In this document: positions 1 to 10,399 of the stretch, piece after piece
Layout: each line of letters opens with the position of its first letter
How positions within the stretch are numbered: the stretch's first letter is position 1
DNA from: CAZZNY01 sp964655935
GTDB lineage: Bacteria > Patescibacteriota > Gracilibacteria > BD1-5 > UBA2023
DNA length: 64,000 nucleotides
Direction: 5' to 3'
Assembly (NCBI GenBank): GCA_964655935.1
Contig: CAZZNY010000002.1
Coordinates: 62,001-126,000, forward strand
Notes under the pieces: generated by a model
The model's database searches: none
Seen by the model: only the letters and a program-made list of their open reading frames with translations
Told to the model about the DNA's origin: nothing
Made by a program: the position numbers and the translations under genes

Positions 1-1
1 T

Positions 2-1981
2 CCTAAAGAAAAACATGGTTTTGGAACAAAACAAATATGTGATTCTCTGAAAGATCGCTTATTTTGAGGTGCTTATAAGATTAGCGTTATAGAAAAAATA
101 AATTGACAACTTTCCAATCGAGTCGAGCAAAGTGTTACAGATTTTATCGATACTAGCATATCTATTTCGACCGCTAAAACAGAATTTTTTGATGAAAGGG
201 AATTTGTGGTAGTTTTTAAGGGGAGCCTCTTAACACAGCCACTATTTAATAAAATAATCAATACAAATCGTTCTTACATAACAAAACAAATAAAAATTGA
301 AATACAGAAATACTCAGATAGGCAAAATGCTATAAAAAAGGCTCTTCAGGATGATGTTACTAAGTTACCAATCGAAGCTGCTCTTCAGGAAGACCTTAAA
401 AAACTAGAAAATGAACCAACGAAAGCAATATATATCCGCTTTACTGATGATCTCAGTACCGAAACCATAGAACAGCAGAGAAATCTTGCACAATTAATTA
501 AAAAATGCCTACCAAATAACAACATCTACAAAATCAATGCTCGAACTTTTGCAATAATATTACCGGATGATAGTGATATTCAAGAAATAAGCTCACTTTT
601 ACAAAAAGAGCTATGATCACACAATGTTAATATATGCACACTCGATAATGTTCCAGCAGATAAAATTATTCAATTTTGAGATATCGGAATAAATCATGCG
701 TATAATAAAAAAATAGATATACATCCATTATCTGGAACGGATGTTTTAAAACCTGCAAAAAATACCGAACAAATTAAAAATGAGATCGAAGAATTAATTC
801 GTTGTTTTAAGAAAAAATCTGAACTTCTAAAAGTAAAAAAGGGTCTTGAAAAACAATTACGAGAAACTCATGATGATATAGAAAAACTTACGTTACAAGC
901 AAAGATTACTAATCTCAAAGAAGATATTCATCATCTTAGTTGGATTTCACCAAGATTTCAACCAATAATTGATGTCTGAAATCTTAGATTTGCACCGATA
1001 AATTTTCAAAAGATAGAACCCTCAACCAAGCAAAATGAGTGATATATTATAAACAGGAGTTCTGTATTGTGATCACGGATTCTTAGAAAAGTAGATGCTT
1101 GTATTGAGCAAAATCAATCATATTTTTCAAGTCATGCTTCAAGAAAAATGGAAGCATTGTTTTGAGTGAAGCCTGGCGTGGAACTATTTTGAGTGCCTCT
1201 CGATGTAGTATTTGATGTTGCGGATAAAAATTGACTTCACAATGATCTTACTCTTGCGATCATTGATGGAGTTGTGGAGCAAATGAAGGATCAACCTGGG
1301 TATGATTTTTCTGTTAATATAAATGCTCGTGACCTTTATGATGAGCACTTCTCTGAAAATGTAAAAGAAATTTTCGATAATCATAATTTTACAGAATACG
1401 ATAGATTAGCAATTGAGATTGTCGAATGAAAGCTTGCTCTTAAACAAAATTTCAATCCCAAAGATCCTGACAATCTGAAATCCTCATGAGGTCGTGCAAC
1501 AAATAATCTCTATCAATTAGCAAAACTTGGTTGTGCTATTGCCATGGATGATTATGGAACGGAAGAATCAAACCTTACAAGATTCTTGGATCTTGATGAC
1601 GGAACACATGAGATTATTAGTTCAAGATTTATTTTCATTAAGATTGACATAAAATTCGTAACAGGGGTTGCTTCCAATATAAAAAAACAGAAAAGTATTA
1701 CAAATACTATTCATCTCGCACAGCAAAAATGGTGAGATAATTGGCCAAACCATGTGGTAGTAGAATGAGTAGAAAACAGAAAAGATGTTCAATGGCTCAT
1801 GAACCAATGACTCCGCCTCTTTCAATGATATTATTTTGCTCGACCAGAACAACAATCTTGTTTTGCAAACAATCGAGAACGACATTGTGAAAATTGTAAA
1901 AACATTCTTTTCTGTAAAAGACCCAATAAAAAAACATCGGAAACCGATGTTCTTTCTTCTCAAGATACAAAAACGCTTTAA
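2..1981 (+). CDS. Degenerate EAL-domain protein (5' partial)
   Basis: Read in code 25 the frame is open from the window edge to TAA at 1979; several TGA codons are glycine. The C-terminal half matches an EAL (cyclic-di-GMP phosphodiesterase) domain: FQPIID near 958, FSVNINARDL near 1310, LAIEIVEG near 1412, AIAMDDYGTEESN near 1540, FIKIDIKF near 1630 and VVVEGVENRKD near 1756, ending in the QGYYFARP-type motif. The E-A-L signature that should follow FQPIID is absent (the sequence runs VGNLRFAPINFQ), so enzymatic activity is doubtful; a c-di-GMP-binding or regulatory role is an inference. The middle has coiled-coil character. The region around 430-700 could be a decayed GGDEF-like domain, but I see no GGDEF motif. 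The last codons overlap a terminator serving the convergent gene. Confidence 0.75.
1928..1951 (-). terminator. Intrinsic terminator for the 3D-domain gene, inside the EAL gene 3' end
   Basis: An 8-bp perfect stem (AACATCGG / CCGATGTT, loop AAA) is followed on the minus strand by a run of seven T. It lies about 40 bp past the stop of the minus-strand gene and within the coding 3' end of the plus-strand gene. Confidence 0.7.
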
Positions 1982-1991
1982 GAAATCTTAA

Positions 1992-3119
1992 CTACTGTAT
2001 AAGAAGCCTTCCAAGAACTTTTCTCGTCTCTGGACCGACATTTCCCGCGCCAGTGCTATCAATAATCTGCTCCTTTATTTGGAGATCAATGATAGCTTGG
2101 CGTGTTTTTTCACCATAGATAGCCGTATCTTTTTCATTCAAACGTCCGAGTTTTGTGAGAATTTTTTGAAGCGTACGAACATTCTGTCCAATGTCACCCA
2201 GCTTCATATCTCCGAGAGATTCAATGTTTTTTATCGCCTGTTCATTCTTTTCTTGTTTTTCTTTATTCAATTTTTCCTGTTCGAGAGTTAATTGTTCTTT
2301 TTCTTTCTTTTCTTTTTCAGCTTTCTTTAGAAAAATACTATATTCTTTTTCAAGAGTCTCACGTGTTTTTTTACCAAAAAATCCAGCTCCAAACTCGAAT
2401 TCGCTTTTTACCAATTTTTGTTTCACTTGAAAATCATAAATCGCATCAATGGTCTTTTTTCCATATTTTCCATCCACTTCTCCAGGATAATATCCGAGAT
2501 TTTTTAGGGCTTCTTGAACTGATTTTATGTATTCTGGAGAACTCTCTTTACTAAGAGCAAACTCAAACATCGACTCTGCAACTTCTGAGTTTTCTATTTT
2601 TAATGAAGCGATCGAAGATTTTGGAGCAAGTGGAATCTGAGTCACTCGAAGTTCCCCATCTTCATCAGTAGCATCGTTTGGAAGAATTTCTCATTCGACG
2701 GTTCGTTTTCCCCACTGAAGCGCTCGACGAAGTCCTTCTTCTCAGGAACCCATCCAGACATCGATTCGATCATATGAATTATTTCTTTCTCCAGATGGAA
2801 CGATAGCTCCACCTCGATCATGAACCACGCCGATTCCGAGTCATTTTAATTGAATTTTTGTTCCAAAAGCATATTTTTTCGGCGCTGCAAGCATCCCGAT
2901 GAACACTTCTTTTCCGCTTGCTCCGTTCGTACCGTTACCATTCAATACAACATCAGCTTCATAACTCCCCCGTAAATAATAATTCTGATTTGGAAGCGGA
3001 GAATAATATGCTGTAACTATAAATTTCGTCGGTCATCGCATATCATCGGAAGCCGCAAACACAAAAAGCGGCTGCGTCAGAAAAATCATACTTAGTACAC
3101 CAGAAAGAAAAGATTTCAT
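1992..3119 (-). CDS. Secreted 3D (DPBB) domain protein with two peptidoglycan-binding domains
   Basis: 375 aa in code 25. An N-terminal signal peptide (MKSFLSGVLSMIFLTQPLFVFA) is followed by a 3D-type double-psi beta-barrel: VTAYYSPLPNQNYY, then AAPKKYAFGTKIQL, GIGVVHDRGGAIVP and YDRIDVWMGSG, which carries the conserved aspartates of the family. Two PGB_1-like repeats follow (SVQEALKNLGYYPGEVDGKYGKKT and NVRTLQKILTKLGR) separated by a Lys/Glu-rich coiled coil. 3D domains occur in lytic transglycosylase-like cell-wall proteins; a role in peptidoglycan binding or cleavage outside the cell is inferred. The start is the first ATG before the signal peptide. A TAATAA-type -10 lies in the AT-rich stretch upstream. 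Confidence 0.8.
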
Positions 3120-3626
3120 TTTTGTTTTTGTTTTAGAAATTATTAATGTTTGATATTTTTAAAGCAACTATTTTCAAAGAAACGGGAGACACAGGAGAGT
3201 TTGAGAGGAGAAACTGTTTGAGCAGCTTGTGAGTCGTGCAAATGACGAGCTCTGGCTATGTCTGCGAGTTTTTCTCCTCTCAAGACTTTTGGTACTTTTG
3301 GTCACAAAAGTATATAAAAGGAAAACTGCTAAAATACTAACTTTTTGAAAACACTACAGGAAGATTCTGGATCGGAGTCCAGAATGACAGATCTCCTAAC
3401 TTCTACCCCACTCTATCACATAGTAGAAAGTTCTGGCAAAGATTAAGGTATTGACTATATCATAATAGTTCTCTTAATAATCATTTGCAAAACCAAAAAA
3501 AACCGTATAATGCAACGTGCAATTACTTCTGGTTTCTCGAATGGATTTGGCACGCGTCAGGTTCTTTTTTTTAAAGATTTTACTAATTCCCAGCTTCTCA
3601 CTCTCTAATTTCTAATTTTCTATTTT
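3120..3626. other. Intergenic region with hairpin element, palindrome and nusA promoter
   Basis: No gene seen in these 507 bases. They hold the divergent promoter zones of the 3D-domain gene and nusA, one copy of the long hairpin repeat (3181-3325), a short palindrome (3369-3395, ATTCTGGA / TCCAGAAT) and a TATAAT at 3506-3511 with a weak TTGCAA 15 bp upstream. The stretch 3512-3626 may be a nusA leader; I see no tRNA or known riboswitch in it. Confidence 0.5.
3181..3325. repeat. Long hairpin repeat, copy A
   Basis: Near-identical blocks recur at 26001-26157 and 47081-47235, with a fragment at 53779-53802. Shared landmarks are a GAGAGGAGAAACTGTTTGAG segment, a variable centre containing GTCGTGCAA, then GCGAGTTTTTCTCCTCTC and a conserved tail ending in ACAAAAGTATATAA. 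The two flanking segments are complementary (GAGAGGAGAAAC against GTTTTTCTCCTCTC), so the element folds as a long imperfect hairpin. It has no ORF of its own. Confidence 0.75.
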
Positions 3627-4712
3627 ATGATTCTCGATTTCGGAAAAATTATGGCTGCTGCGACTCTCATCGCTTCAGAAAAGAAACTCGACAAACACAA
3701 AGTTCTCGAGGTTATCGCTGCTGCAATCAAAACCGCTTATAAGAAAAAGGCTGGAAGCCGTGATATCAATGTCAATGTCGATATCGATATCGATAACGAA
3801 GTTATCAGTATCACTATGGAAAAAACTATCGTCGAAGAAGTAACCGATCCAATGGTAGAAATTACAAAAGCAGAACTTACTGAACTCGGAGCTGATGCTT
3901 CTGAATATCAGATCGGTGATGTTATCGAACTTGATGTTTCTGATGAGATCGAAGAAGAAGGATTTGGACGAATCGCCTCTCAAGCTGCAAAACAAGTTAT
4001 TATCCAGAAGATCCAAGACGCTGAAAAAGAGAAAATCTACGAATTATTTAAAGATAAAGAAGGTTCTGTCGTAAGTCTCAAGATCGATCTCGTCGAGAAA
4101 AACAAGATCATTCTCGATTACAACGGAAACAAGGTCGTTCTTCCAAAATCAGAGCAAGTTCCGACTGAAAAATATTCTGCAGGTCAACGACTCGCAGTCT
4201 ATGTTGGTAAAGTAGAATCCGACACCCTCAATGGTCCACGAGTTGTTTTGACACGAAAAGATAAAAACTTTGTTACCGCGCTTTTTGCAGTGAATGTACC
4301 AGAGCTCGAAGATGGAACGGTAGAAGTCGTAAAAATCGTTCGAATTCCAGGATTCAAAACAAAGATGATCGTCGCTTCAGAATATGAAGAAGTGGATCCA
4401 GCTGGGTCACTTATCGGTCCTAAGGGAATCCGAGTAAAAGCAGTCGTTGATGAGCTTATGGGTGAAAAAGTAGATGTTATCAACTATACGACTGATATGC
4501 GAGATCTTATCAAAAAAGCTCTTTCTCCTGCAGCTGTTCTCGATGTAAAAATAGATGAAAACGAAAAATATGCTATCTGTGTTATCTCTGCGGCTGACAA
4601 ACTCAAAGCTATCGGACGAGGTGGGGCAAACGTAAATCTTGCCTCAGAACTCACAGGATACAGAATCAGCCTTCAAGTAAACGAAGAAGAGACTCCAGTA
4701 GCTGCTGCTTAA
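3627..4712 (+). CDS. nusA: Transcription termination/antitermination factor NusA
   Basis: 361 aa, no UGA codon needed. The N-terminal domain (KVLEVIAAAIKTAYKKK, residues ~25-125) binds RNA polymerase. An S1 domain follows (~130-200: GSVVSLKI, NKVVLPKSEQVP), then tandem KH domains with IVRIPGFKTKMIVAS, AGSLIGPKGIRVKAVVDEL and a second GxxG at IGRGGANVNLASELTGY. It ends soon after KH2, without the acidic C-terminal repeats of proteobacterial NusA. NusA controls pausing, Rho-independent termination and antitermination. An alternative start is the second ATG (3651). It is followed by palindromic repeats and then rplI. Confidence 0.95.
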   Translation: MILDFGKIMAAATLIASEKKLDKHKVLEVIAAAIKTAYKKKAGSRDINVNVDIDIDNEVISITMEKTIVEEVTDPMVEITKAELTELGADASEYQIGDVIELDVSDEIEEEGFGRIASQAAKQVIIQKIQDAEKEKIYELFKDKEGSVVSLKIDLVEKNKIILDYNGNKVVLPKSEQVPTEKYSAGQRLAVYVGKVESDTLNGPRVVLTRKDKNFVTALFAVNVPELEDGTVEVVKIVRIPGFKTKMIVASEYEEVDPAGSLIGPKGIRVKAVVDELMGEKVDVINYTTDMRDLIKKALSPAAVLDVKIDENEKYAICVISAADKLKAIGRGGANVNLASELTGYRISLQVNEEETPVAAA

Positions 4713-4720
4713 TCTGACAC

Positions 4721-4812
4721 CGTCATCCTGAACTTGTTTCAGGATCCCCTGATTCAATTTAACAAAAAAGGAACATTATACGTCCTGGATTCCCGCCTGC
4801 GCGGGAATGACA
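4721..4812. repeat. Two short intergenic palindromes between nusA and rplI
   Basis: 4721-4750 is a stem of the form ATCCTGAA / TTCAGGAT, and 4785-4812 a stem ATTCCCGC / GCGGGAAT. The same motifs recur across the window (for example 47013-47042 repeats the first). They place GC-rich hairpins in an otherwise AT-rich spacer and contribute the spurious upstream part of the rplI reading frame. Confidence 0.7.
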
Positions 4813-4839
4813 AATTCCAATCCACTAACCCGCTATACT

Positions 4840-5319
4840 ATGGCAATAACCAAAGATAAAATCACCGTCAGAATGCTTACGAGGCTCGCTGGTATCGGAA
4901 AAGAGAACGAGATTGTCGAAGTGAGCCGAAGTCAAGCTCGTAATTTTCTTATCCCAAAAGGATTCGCAAAAGAAGTAAATGAAAAAGAAATTAATGAACT
5001 CAAGCTGAAAGAAGAAAAACGTGCTGAAAATCTCCGAACTCTCTCACGAGATCGGCACGATATCGCAAAAAATATCAATGGAGCCACTATGACTTTCGAG
5101 CTGAATGGTGTCGGAACGAAAATTTTTGGCGGACTCAGCGAACTCGATATTATTGAAAAGGCGAAACACGACTTCGGTATTGAATTCGAAAAAAGCCACA
5201 TCTTGCTTCCCGAAGGAAAACACATCAAAACAACTGGAGAACACACAGTAAAAATCCACCTCGGAGAAGATGTCTATATTAGACTCACTGTCGTCGTTAT
5301 CGCAAAAGCTATAAAGTAA
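4840..5319 (+). CDS. rplI: 50S ribosomal protein L9
   Basis: 159 aa from ATG 4840. The N-terminal domain carries VRMLTRLAGIGKENEIVEVS and the family signature RNFLIPKGFAKE; a connecting helix (residues ~40-70) and a C-terminal domain with LPEGKHIKTTGEHTVKIHL follow. An in-frame ATG at 4807 exists, but its 11 extra codons come from repeat DNA, and the L9 fold begins right after MAITKDK, so 4840 is preferred. L9 binds domain V of 23S rRNA. No UGA codon occurs, in line with the other highly expressed genes here. A terminator follows immediately. Confidence 0.93.
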   Translation: MAITKDKITVRMLTRLAGIGKENEIVEVSRSQARNFLIPKGFAKEVNEKEINELKLKEEKRAENLRTLSRDRHDIAKNINGATMTFELNGVGTKIFGGLSELDIIEKAKHDFGIEFEKSHILLPEGKHIKTTGEHTVKIHLGEDVYIRLTVVVIAKAIK

Positions 5320-5337
5320 ATATTTCCCATTAGTCGT

Positions 5338-5361
5338 AAAAGCCCATTATCTCGGGCTTTT
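5338..5361. terminator. Intrinsic terminator after rplI
   Basis: Perfect 8-bp inverted repeat AAAAGCCC / GGGCTTTT with an 8-nt loop, giving a U-tract on the plus strand. It lies 18 bases past the rplI stop. Confidence 0.85.
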
Positions 5362-5394
5362 ATTATGTTCAAAAATAACCAAAACAACATAAAT

Positions 5395-5422
5395 TTGCTT
5401 CCATACATCTTTTTCATATAAT
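5395..5422 (+). promoter_or_regulatory. Sigma-70-type promoter for ruvX-uppS
   Basis: TTGCTT (5395-5400), 16-bp spacer, TATAAT (5417-5422), 24 bases before the ruvX ATG. Confidence 0.6.
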
Positions 5423-5446
5423 TCTCGCGCACCATAACCCTTATAC

Positions 5447-5845
5447 ATGAAATATCTCGCCATCGACTACGGAACGAAAAAAATATGACTCGCTCATTCA
5501 ACCGCAGGAATCGCATTTCCATCAGGAATTATCCCGACTTATAGTGCGATTACAGAGCTCAAAAAGATCGTTGAATCAAAAGTAATTACTGCTTTTGTCA
5601 TCGGAATTCCAAATCATATCACCGGAGAGGAATCAGATCTCACACGTCTCGTACGAATCTTCGAAAAAGAACTGGAAAAACATTTTCCTGATCTTCCAAT
5701 ATTTGAATTTGATGAACGACTCTCCACTGCAGAAGCACTTCTCTCACTCGAAGAAGCTGGTCACAAAAAAAGACGAGATGAAAAAATCGACGATATGGCT
5801 GCTGCGATCGTATTGCAGAGTTTTTTGGATTCTCGCGGGAAATAA
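5447..5845 (+). CDS. ruvX: RuvX/YqgF-family Holliday junction resolvase-like nuclease
   Basis: 132 aa with one internal UGA. The RNase H-like fold is visible: YLAIDYGTKKIGLAHS with the first catalytic Asp, FVIGIPNHITGEE, FEFDERLSTAEA (second acidic residue), and the final KIDDMAAAIVLQSFLDSR with the third. The UGA at codon 14 encodes the glycine of the family's GxA motif, direct support for UGA=Gly. YqgF proteins act in 16S rRNA 5' processing and possibly in recombination. It is first in a tight run with uppS (38 bp apart) and the membrane protein at 6613. Confidence 0.9.
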
Positions 5846-5883
5846 AACTTTACACTTTGAACTTTAAACTTTAAACTCCAGTT

Positions 5884-6588
5884 ATGCATATTGCTTTTAT
5901 TCTTGATGGAAACCGTCGTTATGCCGATAGACAGTGACTCAGAAAAATGCTTTGACATTCTTCTGGTGCTGATAATATCGAGCCTATCATTGATCTTTGC
6001 GCAAAAGAAAATATCGAATTCGTAAGTATGTGGGCACTCGCAAAAAAGAATATAGAAGAACGCTCTCCTGAAGAACTCAATCATATCTATGCTCTCATTC
6101 AAGAGAGATTTCAAAAACTTTTACCGAAACTTCTTAAAAATGGCATCAAATTCGATACACTTTGAGATCTTTCACTCATTCCTGAGAATATCGCAGGGAT
6201 TCTTCGCGACATCGCTGATCAGACAAAACACGGAACAAAACTTACTTTCGTGCTCGTTATCTGATACGGATGACAAGACGAACTCGTCCGATGAGTCAAG
6301 AAACTTATTCGCGAAAATGCCGACAAGCTCACCCCTGAGAATCTGGAAGATTTTCTCGAAAGTCTCAATGAAAAAACATTCCGAGAGTACCTTGACTGTG
6401 CTTCTTTTCCGAATCCCGACCTCATCGTCCGAACCGGTGGTGATGTCCGACACTCCGGATATTGGCTCTACGCGAGCGAATACAGTGAGTATTATTTTAC
6501 CGACAAGCTTTGGCCGGAATTCGATGAAACAGAATTCTACAAAGCACTGAGTTCACTCAAGAGCGCAAAGAGAAATTTTGGGAAATAG
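5884..6588 (+). CDS. uppS: Isoprenyl (undecaprenyl diphosphate) synthase
   Basis: 234 aa. cis-Prenyltransferase landmarks: HIAFILDGNRRYADRQG (catalytic Asp and diphosphate-binding Arg), SMWALAKKN, then VIGYGGQDELVRGVKKL, and the C-terminal signature RTGGDVRHSGYWLYASEYSE with YFTDKLWPEF. The gene has at least five UGA glycines, including the G of ADRQG and of YGGQ. It makes the C55 lipid carrier for cell-wall and glycan assembly at the membrane. RTGGDVR replaces the usual RTSGExR, a mild divergence at the substrate-binding motif. Confidence 0.92.
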
Positions 6589-6612
6589 AATTATCTCTTA
6601 AATAGTAGTGAT

Positions 6613-7326
6613 ATGCCAAGTTTTTGATGGATTCAAAAATGAATAGCCACCTTCATTCTTGCGTGACTTGCATGATTTTTTATTTTTGGATGGGCTTTTC
6701 TTCATCGAGTACAATCATGGCCAAGAGTCGAATGAAGAGTAGTAGCAATTTCGGATGTTTGATATGCGAGCTGAACTACTTGACCAATATTTCAATTCTA
6801 TCTTTCTGGAACCAATATATCAGACCAAAGAAATTTTTGACCACCACCATGACTTATCGAATGACCATCCAGAACTACACCTCCAAATTGGGATGGTAAA
6901 GAATTATACACCGCTATGCTCTATTATAATCCTGAGAATCCTCAAGAATATTATTTCGTCGAAAAGATTGACGATCCCCAAAAAAATAATCTCGCACTCT
7001 TCGGATCGACTTTATTTCTCTTGATATTCCTTATTTGGTGTCCTATTCAGATCTTTGAGTATAGAAAATTTGCTCGCCGGATAAATATCTTCGCTAATGT
7101 AACAAGAATTTTGAAGGAAGATTGAGATAGCGAAGATTGAGATCTTTGGCCTATTTGGAGGATAGAAGCAAAAACCAAGATAGACGGAGTGGAGAAAATT
7201 ATTTTAAGTCAAGAACTATATGATCCCGATCTATCTTCCTATATTAGAATTGGCCAGGAAATCTCTTTAAACATAGATCCTTTATTTCCAGAGGAAGGTT
7301 ATATAGACATTAGTACGAAACATTAA
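6613..7326 (+). CDS. Two-TM membrane protein, DUF3592-like
   Basis: 237 aa with 13 UGA glycines, one of the highest densities here; without code 25 it is unreadable. TM1 spans residues ~11-30 and TM2 ~127-148. The extracytoplasmic loop begins WPRVEGRVVAISDVGY, which resembles the strand that opens DUF3592 domains, and includes QFYLSGTNI. A cytoplasmic beta-rich tail follows. The family has no established function. It starts 24 bp after uppS and is probably cotranscribed. The assignment to DUF3592 is by pattern only. Confidence 0.7.
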
Positions 7327-7365
7327 TGAACCTTGTTTTAAAATTTTGAAAGAAATTACAGTGTT

Positions 7366-7773
7366 TTAATAACCAGCTCGTTCAAAATGATTCAATAATT
7401 TTGGAGTGGTGGAAAAATTTTGTAACTCAGAAAAATCGATCCATCGATATTCTGTTGCTTCAGAATTCAGGATAATTGCAGGAGTATCGACTTCAATAAC
7501 GAATAAATTCACTTTCCACTCATTCCCCGATATAGTCTCAGCATATTCAGGAATATCTTTTTTGAGATAAAAATCGCGTATTCAAAGTTCTTCAAAAATC
7601 TCTCTGGAAAGACATTCTCGCGAAGATTCTTCTCCCTCGATATGCCCACCGACGATCGACCAAAGATTCGGAAATATTGTTCGATCCGAAGCTCTTTTTA
7701 CTAGCAAAATTTTTCCGGAAGAATTCAGGATAATTGCATGTATTACAATGTGTTTTTCCATATATTTTTTCAC
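7366..7773 (-). CDS. NUDIX hydrolase
   Basis: 135 aa with one UGA, which lies in the last glycine of the Nudix box. The box reads GGHIEGEESSRECLSREI followed by FEELG, matching Gx5Ex7REUxEExGU with all metal-binding Glu present. The N-terminus (IVIHAIILNSSGKILLVKRA) is typical. Such enzymes cleave nucleoside diphosphates linked to another moiety; the substrate cannot be told. A second in-frame ATG at 7761 (MEKH) is an equally good start. Convergent with the gene at 6613. Confidence 0.88.
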
Positions 7774-7838
7774 AAACTAATGTCGCATAATGGTATGAAA
7801 TAAATAGTAATAATCAAATAAATATTATAACTTCCATC

Positions 7839-7866
7839 TTGCTATCATCGACTTTTTCCCTATAAT
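7839..7866 (+). promoter_or_regulatory. Promoter of the smpB operon, apparently leaderless
   Basis: TTGCTA (7839-7844), 16-bp spacer, TATAAT (7861-7866). The smpB ATG is at 7876, only 9 bases past the -10, so the predicted +1 falls within a few bases of the start codon. Confidence 0.6.
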
Positions 7867-7875
7867 ACGCCTGCT

Positions 7876-8340
7876 ATGGAAAATCAAGTATCTATAAACA
7901 CGATCCACACAAATAAAAAAGCCTTCTTTGATTACGAGGTTCTTTCGTCGTATGAAGCTGGGATGTTACTCGAGGGTCATGAGGTGAAGTCTATCCGGGA
8001 AAAACAAGTGAATCTCAAGTGAGCTTATATCTCGCTTCTTTCCGGAAAAGCTATGCTGATAGGGTGCCATATCTCCCCCTATAGCCACATGGGAAGCAAA
8101 AAAACCGTAAGCCCCACTCGAACGCGAGAAATTCTCCTCCATAAAAAAGATATCGAGTATCTCCTGACAAAACAGAAAGAAAAAGGAAACACGATCGTCC
8201 CACTCGAGATTTATCTCAAAGGAAGTCTCGTAAAAATTCGGATCGCTCTCGCAAAAGGTCGAAAAACCTATGAGAAAAAACAAGTTTTGAAAGAACGAGA
8301 CCTTGACCGAGAAGCAAAAGCAGCAATGAATAAATATTAA
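7876..8340 (+). CDS. smpB: SsrA-binding protein SmpB
   Basis: 154 aa, one UGA (the conserved Gly in VNLKGAYIS). Family features: NKKAFFDYEVLSSYEAGMLL, LEGHEVKSIREKQVNL, ISPYSHMG, RTREILLHKKDIEYL and the C-terminal basic tail GRKTYEKKQVLKERDLDREA. SmpB delivers tmRNA to stalled ribosomes. No tmRNA gene was found in this window. It is the first gene of an apparent operon with the 679-aa protein (10 bp gap) and the rRNA methylase. Confidence 0.95.
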
Positions 8341-8350
8341 TATACTTCTC

Positions 8351-10390
8351 ATGAATCGACATCCTCACATGCCACATGGACCAGCTATAGATATTTTAGG
8401 TATTCCCACAAAAGTGCCACAAGGGCCAATGGTAAGGTGAAAAACTCAGAGAATCATGGATCAAGATATTCAACAACTTCCCTGTCTCGTTCCAGAAAAT
8501 CTTCTCGTTGCTGGAACAAGTGGACATCTCACAAGACTACAAGTATTTCTCAATGGTTTTATCAATCAACTCGAACAAGCAACTACCATTGAAGAACTTA
8601 CTCAAATATCGAAAAATTTTGCCTCTGCACTCAATGACATAAGAACTAATAAACTCCAAATTCTTACTTCTGATCGGGAACGACACAAAGATATTATCAC
8701 TGTAAGTCAGATAATTGCTGGAACAAGCGGTGGAATTTGGGAATGATTTTCCAGGGATACCTGAGTAACTCCATGTGCAGAAGATATTGGTTACACAAAA
8801 GATTTTATTGATAGAATTTTAGTGCGTTTTCAGGCATGAATCCCGGATAATCTCTACAAAATCATCCAAGAGATTCTTACTGAATCCGATCGTTTTGTTA
8901 TTGATTTTCTGAGATTTGCTCGATGGCATGCTGAAGAATGATATTTTCAAAAACTCGAACAACAACAACTCAATGTCACCACAAAAATGTGAGATGCAGA
9001 AAAAGCTATTAAAGCTCGAAATATATCCATAGAGGATCTGAAAAGATTCATATGAACTATAGAGACTATTTTTTCTACACATTTATGACCATGAAAAGAA
9101 CAAATGCTCATAAATGTCATGAGTCATCTCCAAGACAATCTATGAAATCCTTTACTCACACCAGAACTCCATGGACTCAAAGCAGAGCTAGAAAAAATAA
9201 ATATCACCACTCATTCTCCACAAGAGCAGGGCCTCATTGGACTTTGTATTGGTGCGGTTAATTCATTTATTAATGATTGCGAAAAACAAAATCCAATCCT
9301 CAATCAAGAAATCTCTCAACAAACAAAAATCACTACTATTTTTTATCTCAATCTCAATTCTTATCATCGAATAAAAGAAGATGTGAAATTTCGTCGTTCT
9401 TTTTCTGGAGAAAGTATCTATAATCCCGACAATCGAATTCACTCAACTCAAAGAGAACTCGCAAAAAACAATATCGAACTAGCAATAATCGCATTGGAAC
9501 GACTCAAAATTTCCGGAAAAGACTTAGCTGATCCTGTTAATGCACTTATTCTCGAAAGTTGTCGACATGATACCATATGGAGTGACCCTCTTGCCCTCAA
9601 TGCTCTCCATGACATTAGTCTATTTTTCAGTCCAGAAGATTGAATCATTCCTTCAGTAATGATCGAATTTTTTGACAAAGTAGCAAGCAATGTTATCCAT
9701 TGTAGAACAGATGTTCCTATGGCCAAATATATATTCAAGAATCTTCTTCGTTGAAAACACCCCCTTCCGTACCTCAGAAAGAGTATTATAAATTTTTCTG
9801 AAGCTTACTTATGATATCCAATACCAAAAGAGTGAGATATTCTCATAGAAGTTGCAGAGTGGCTTTGTCGAGATGCTTTTGTAAATATGAGTCCTCTTTC
9901 TTCTCAGATGGCCAATACTATCCTATGAGTACTAAAATGAACCAAGGGTGATACTATCCTAAATATCGGGGAAAACACTGAGGCTGAATCACGATTTAAT
10001 GGAAAAAAGCTTGGCCTTATGCATATTCTCAAGAGTGGAATCGAATGTAAAAAAGTTCTTGATGATCTTAAGCAAGATAGTGATTTTTATCACGTCTTAC
10101 CGACTGCGATAAAAGATTATATTTTTCAGGATAAACAATTAGAGGCGGAGCATGTGCCATCTGAACATTTTTGAGTGACAAAAAATTCTCATTTCATTTT
10201 TCTTAATGAATGACAAGTAATGGTTTTTACCCAAAAAAATCACTCTATCTATATGGATGGAATGTTCTCTGAGATACAATGGTTTGTGGAACATCTCATC
10301 GAGGCAAGAAAAAATCTCCCCAAGGTTACCATAGGCAATGAGGATCCCCACTGACTCAAACCAATAGAAACAAAAACTATATTCAATTAA
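8351..10390 (+). CDS. Large hypothetical protein
   Basis: 679 aa in code 25, not recognised. The N-terminus is His/Pro-rich (MNRHPHMPHGPAID); the rest is predicted largely helical, with a segment QVFLNGFINQLEQATTIEELTQISKNFASAL and a repeat-like helical middle. No signal peptide, membrane segment or catalytic motif is obvious. UGA density rises toward the 3' half. It sits 10 bp after smpB and 9 bp before the rsmF-like gene, so it is cotranscribed with translation-related genes, but this is not enough to assign a role. The frame was checked codon by codon through 9058-9383, where the standard-code ORFs break. Confidence 0.7.
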
Positions 10391-10399
10391 AAAACTTCT

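Noticed and set aside
3181..3325. Long hairpin element as tRNA or tmRNA.
   Set aside because: No cloverleaf, no T-loop GTTCGA motif in place and no tag ORF; the same sequence recurs between unrelated genes.
4807..4839. Longer L9 start with 11 extra residues.
   Set aside because: The extra codons come from palindromic repeat DNA; L9 homology starts at MAITKDK.
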